Origin: Comamonas koreensis
Lineage (GTDB): Bacteria > Pseudomonadota > Gammaproteobacteria > Burkholderiales > Burkholderiaceae_C
DNA length: 64,000 nucleotides
Assembly (NCBI RefSeq): GCF_021026195.1
Contig: NZ_JAJNCT010000009.1
Coordinates: forward strand, 186,001 to 250,000
Direction of reading: 5' to 3'
A program made the translations under genes and the position numbers. Position 1 is the stretch's first letter. Each line of letters starts with the position of its first letter. Of this stretch, positions 63,899-64,000 are shown piece after piece. The notes beneath the pieces were generated by a model. That model was not told the origin of the DNA, searched no databases, and saw only the letters and a program-made list of their open reading frames with translations.

Positions 63899-64000
63899 GC
63901 TCCCCTCCTGTAGGTGGATGGTCAATGAACCGGGTTGTGCCTGCGGCTGGCGCATCTGCTTTTCCAGCAGATGCAGCACCGCGCTGTACTCGGGAAGTAC
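63899..64000 (-). other. Window edge upstream of DUF2170, open and coding-like
   Basis: These 102 bases continue the DUF2170 frame without a stop (reading VLPEYSAVLHLLEKQMRQPQ at the edge) and have GC-rich third positions, as coding DNA here does. They may be an N-terminal extension, the end of a preceding gene in frame, or a leader. The window stops too soon to tell. Confidence 0.4.

Overview
The window is GC-rich DNA from a bacterial chromosome. Gene content and protein sequence types suggest a beta-proteobacterium of the order Burkholderiales, most likely Comamonadaceae (Comamonas, Delftia or Acidovorax type). The clues are GTP-dependent PckG, a split MetH behind an SAH riboswitch, a narK1K2GHJI locus with FNR-like sites, and many LysR regulators. 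This is inferred from the sequence alone. I saw no tRNA, rRNA, CRISPR array, transposase or prophage gene.

Bases 1-12747 hold ordinary metabolism: the 3' part of ilvE, dadA with a divergent ArgP-like regulator, uspA behind an FNR-type promoter, an FMN reductase, a phosphoesterase, a LysR gene, a small membrane protein, pckG, a 48-residue membrane peptide, a LysE exporter and a MocR regulator. A 0.27-kb cloverleaf-like intergenic element lies at 3504-3773.

Bases 12748-28835 are a nitrate respiration island. A hemerythrin-narX-narL operon (4-base ATGA overlaps) and a divergent DUF3079 gene are separated from the narK1-narK2-narG-cupin-narH-narJ-narI-ppiC operon by about 1.5 kb. That gap carries two near-identical 0.63-0.65 kb units, each folding back on itself. 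A cupin gene sits between narG and narH.

Bases 28874-50759 are mixed: ilvA, tenA and ridA (amino-acid enamine chemistry), dctA with its probable GntR repressor and three matching operator-like sites, an RluE-type pseudouridine synthase, a periplasmic ankyrin protein, an RRM RNA-binding protein, an SDR with divergent LysR, a glycerophosphodiesterase lipoprotein, an amino-acid ABC importer without its ATPase, a HipB-like regulator, metH behind an SAH riboswitch, gltS, a PACE efflux pump and a LysR gene.

Bases 50647-64000 form a minus-strand membrane-stress locus. In transcription order it is DUF2170 (YjfI), PspA, YqiJ/NfeD-like, flotillin, an 1832-residue protein with a C-terminal AAA+ domain, and a large MscS-type channel. 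Together these look like a system that senses or repairs damage to the inner membrane. This locus, the paired palindromic units in the nar region and the cupin inside narGHJI are the parts most worth a second look.
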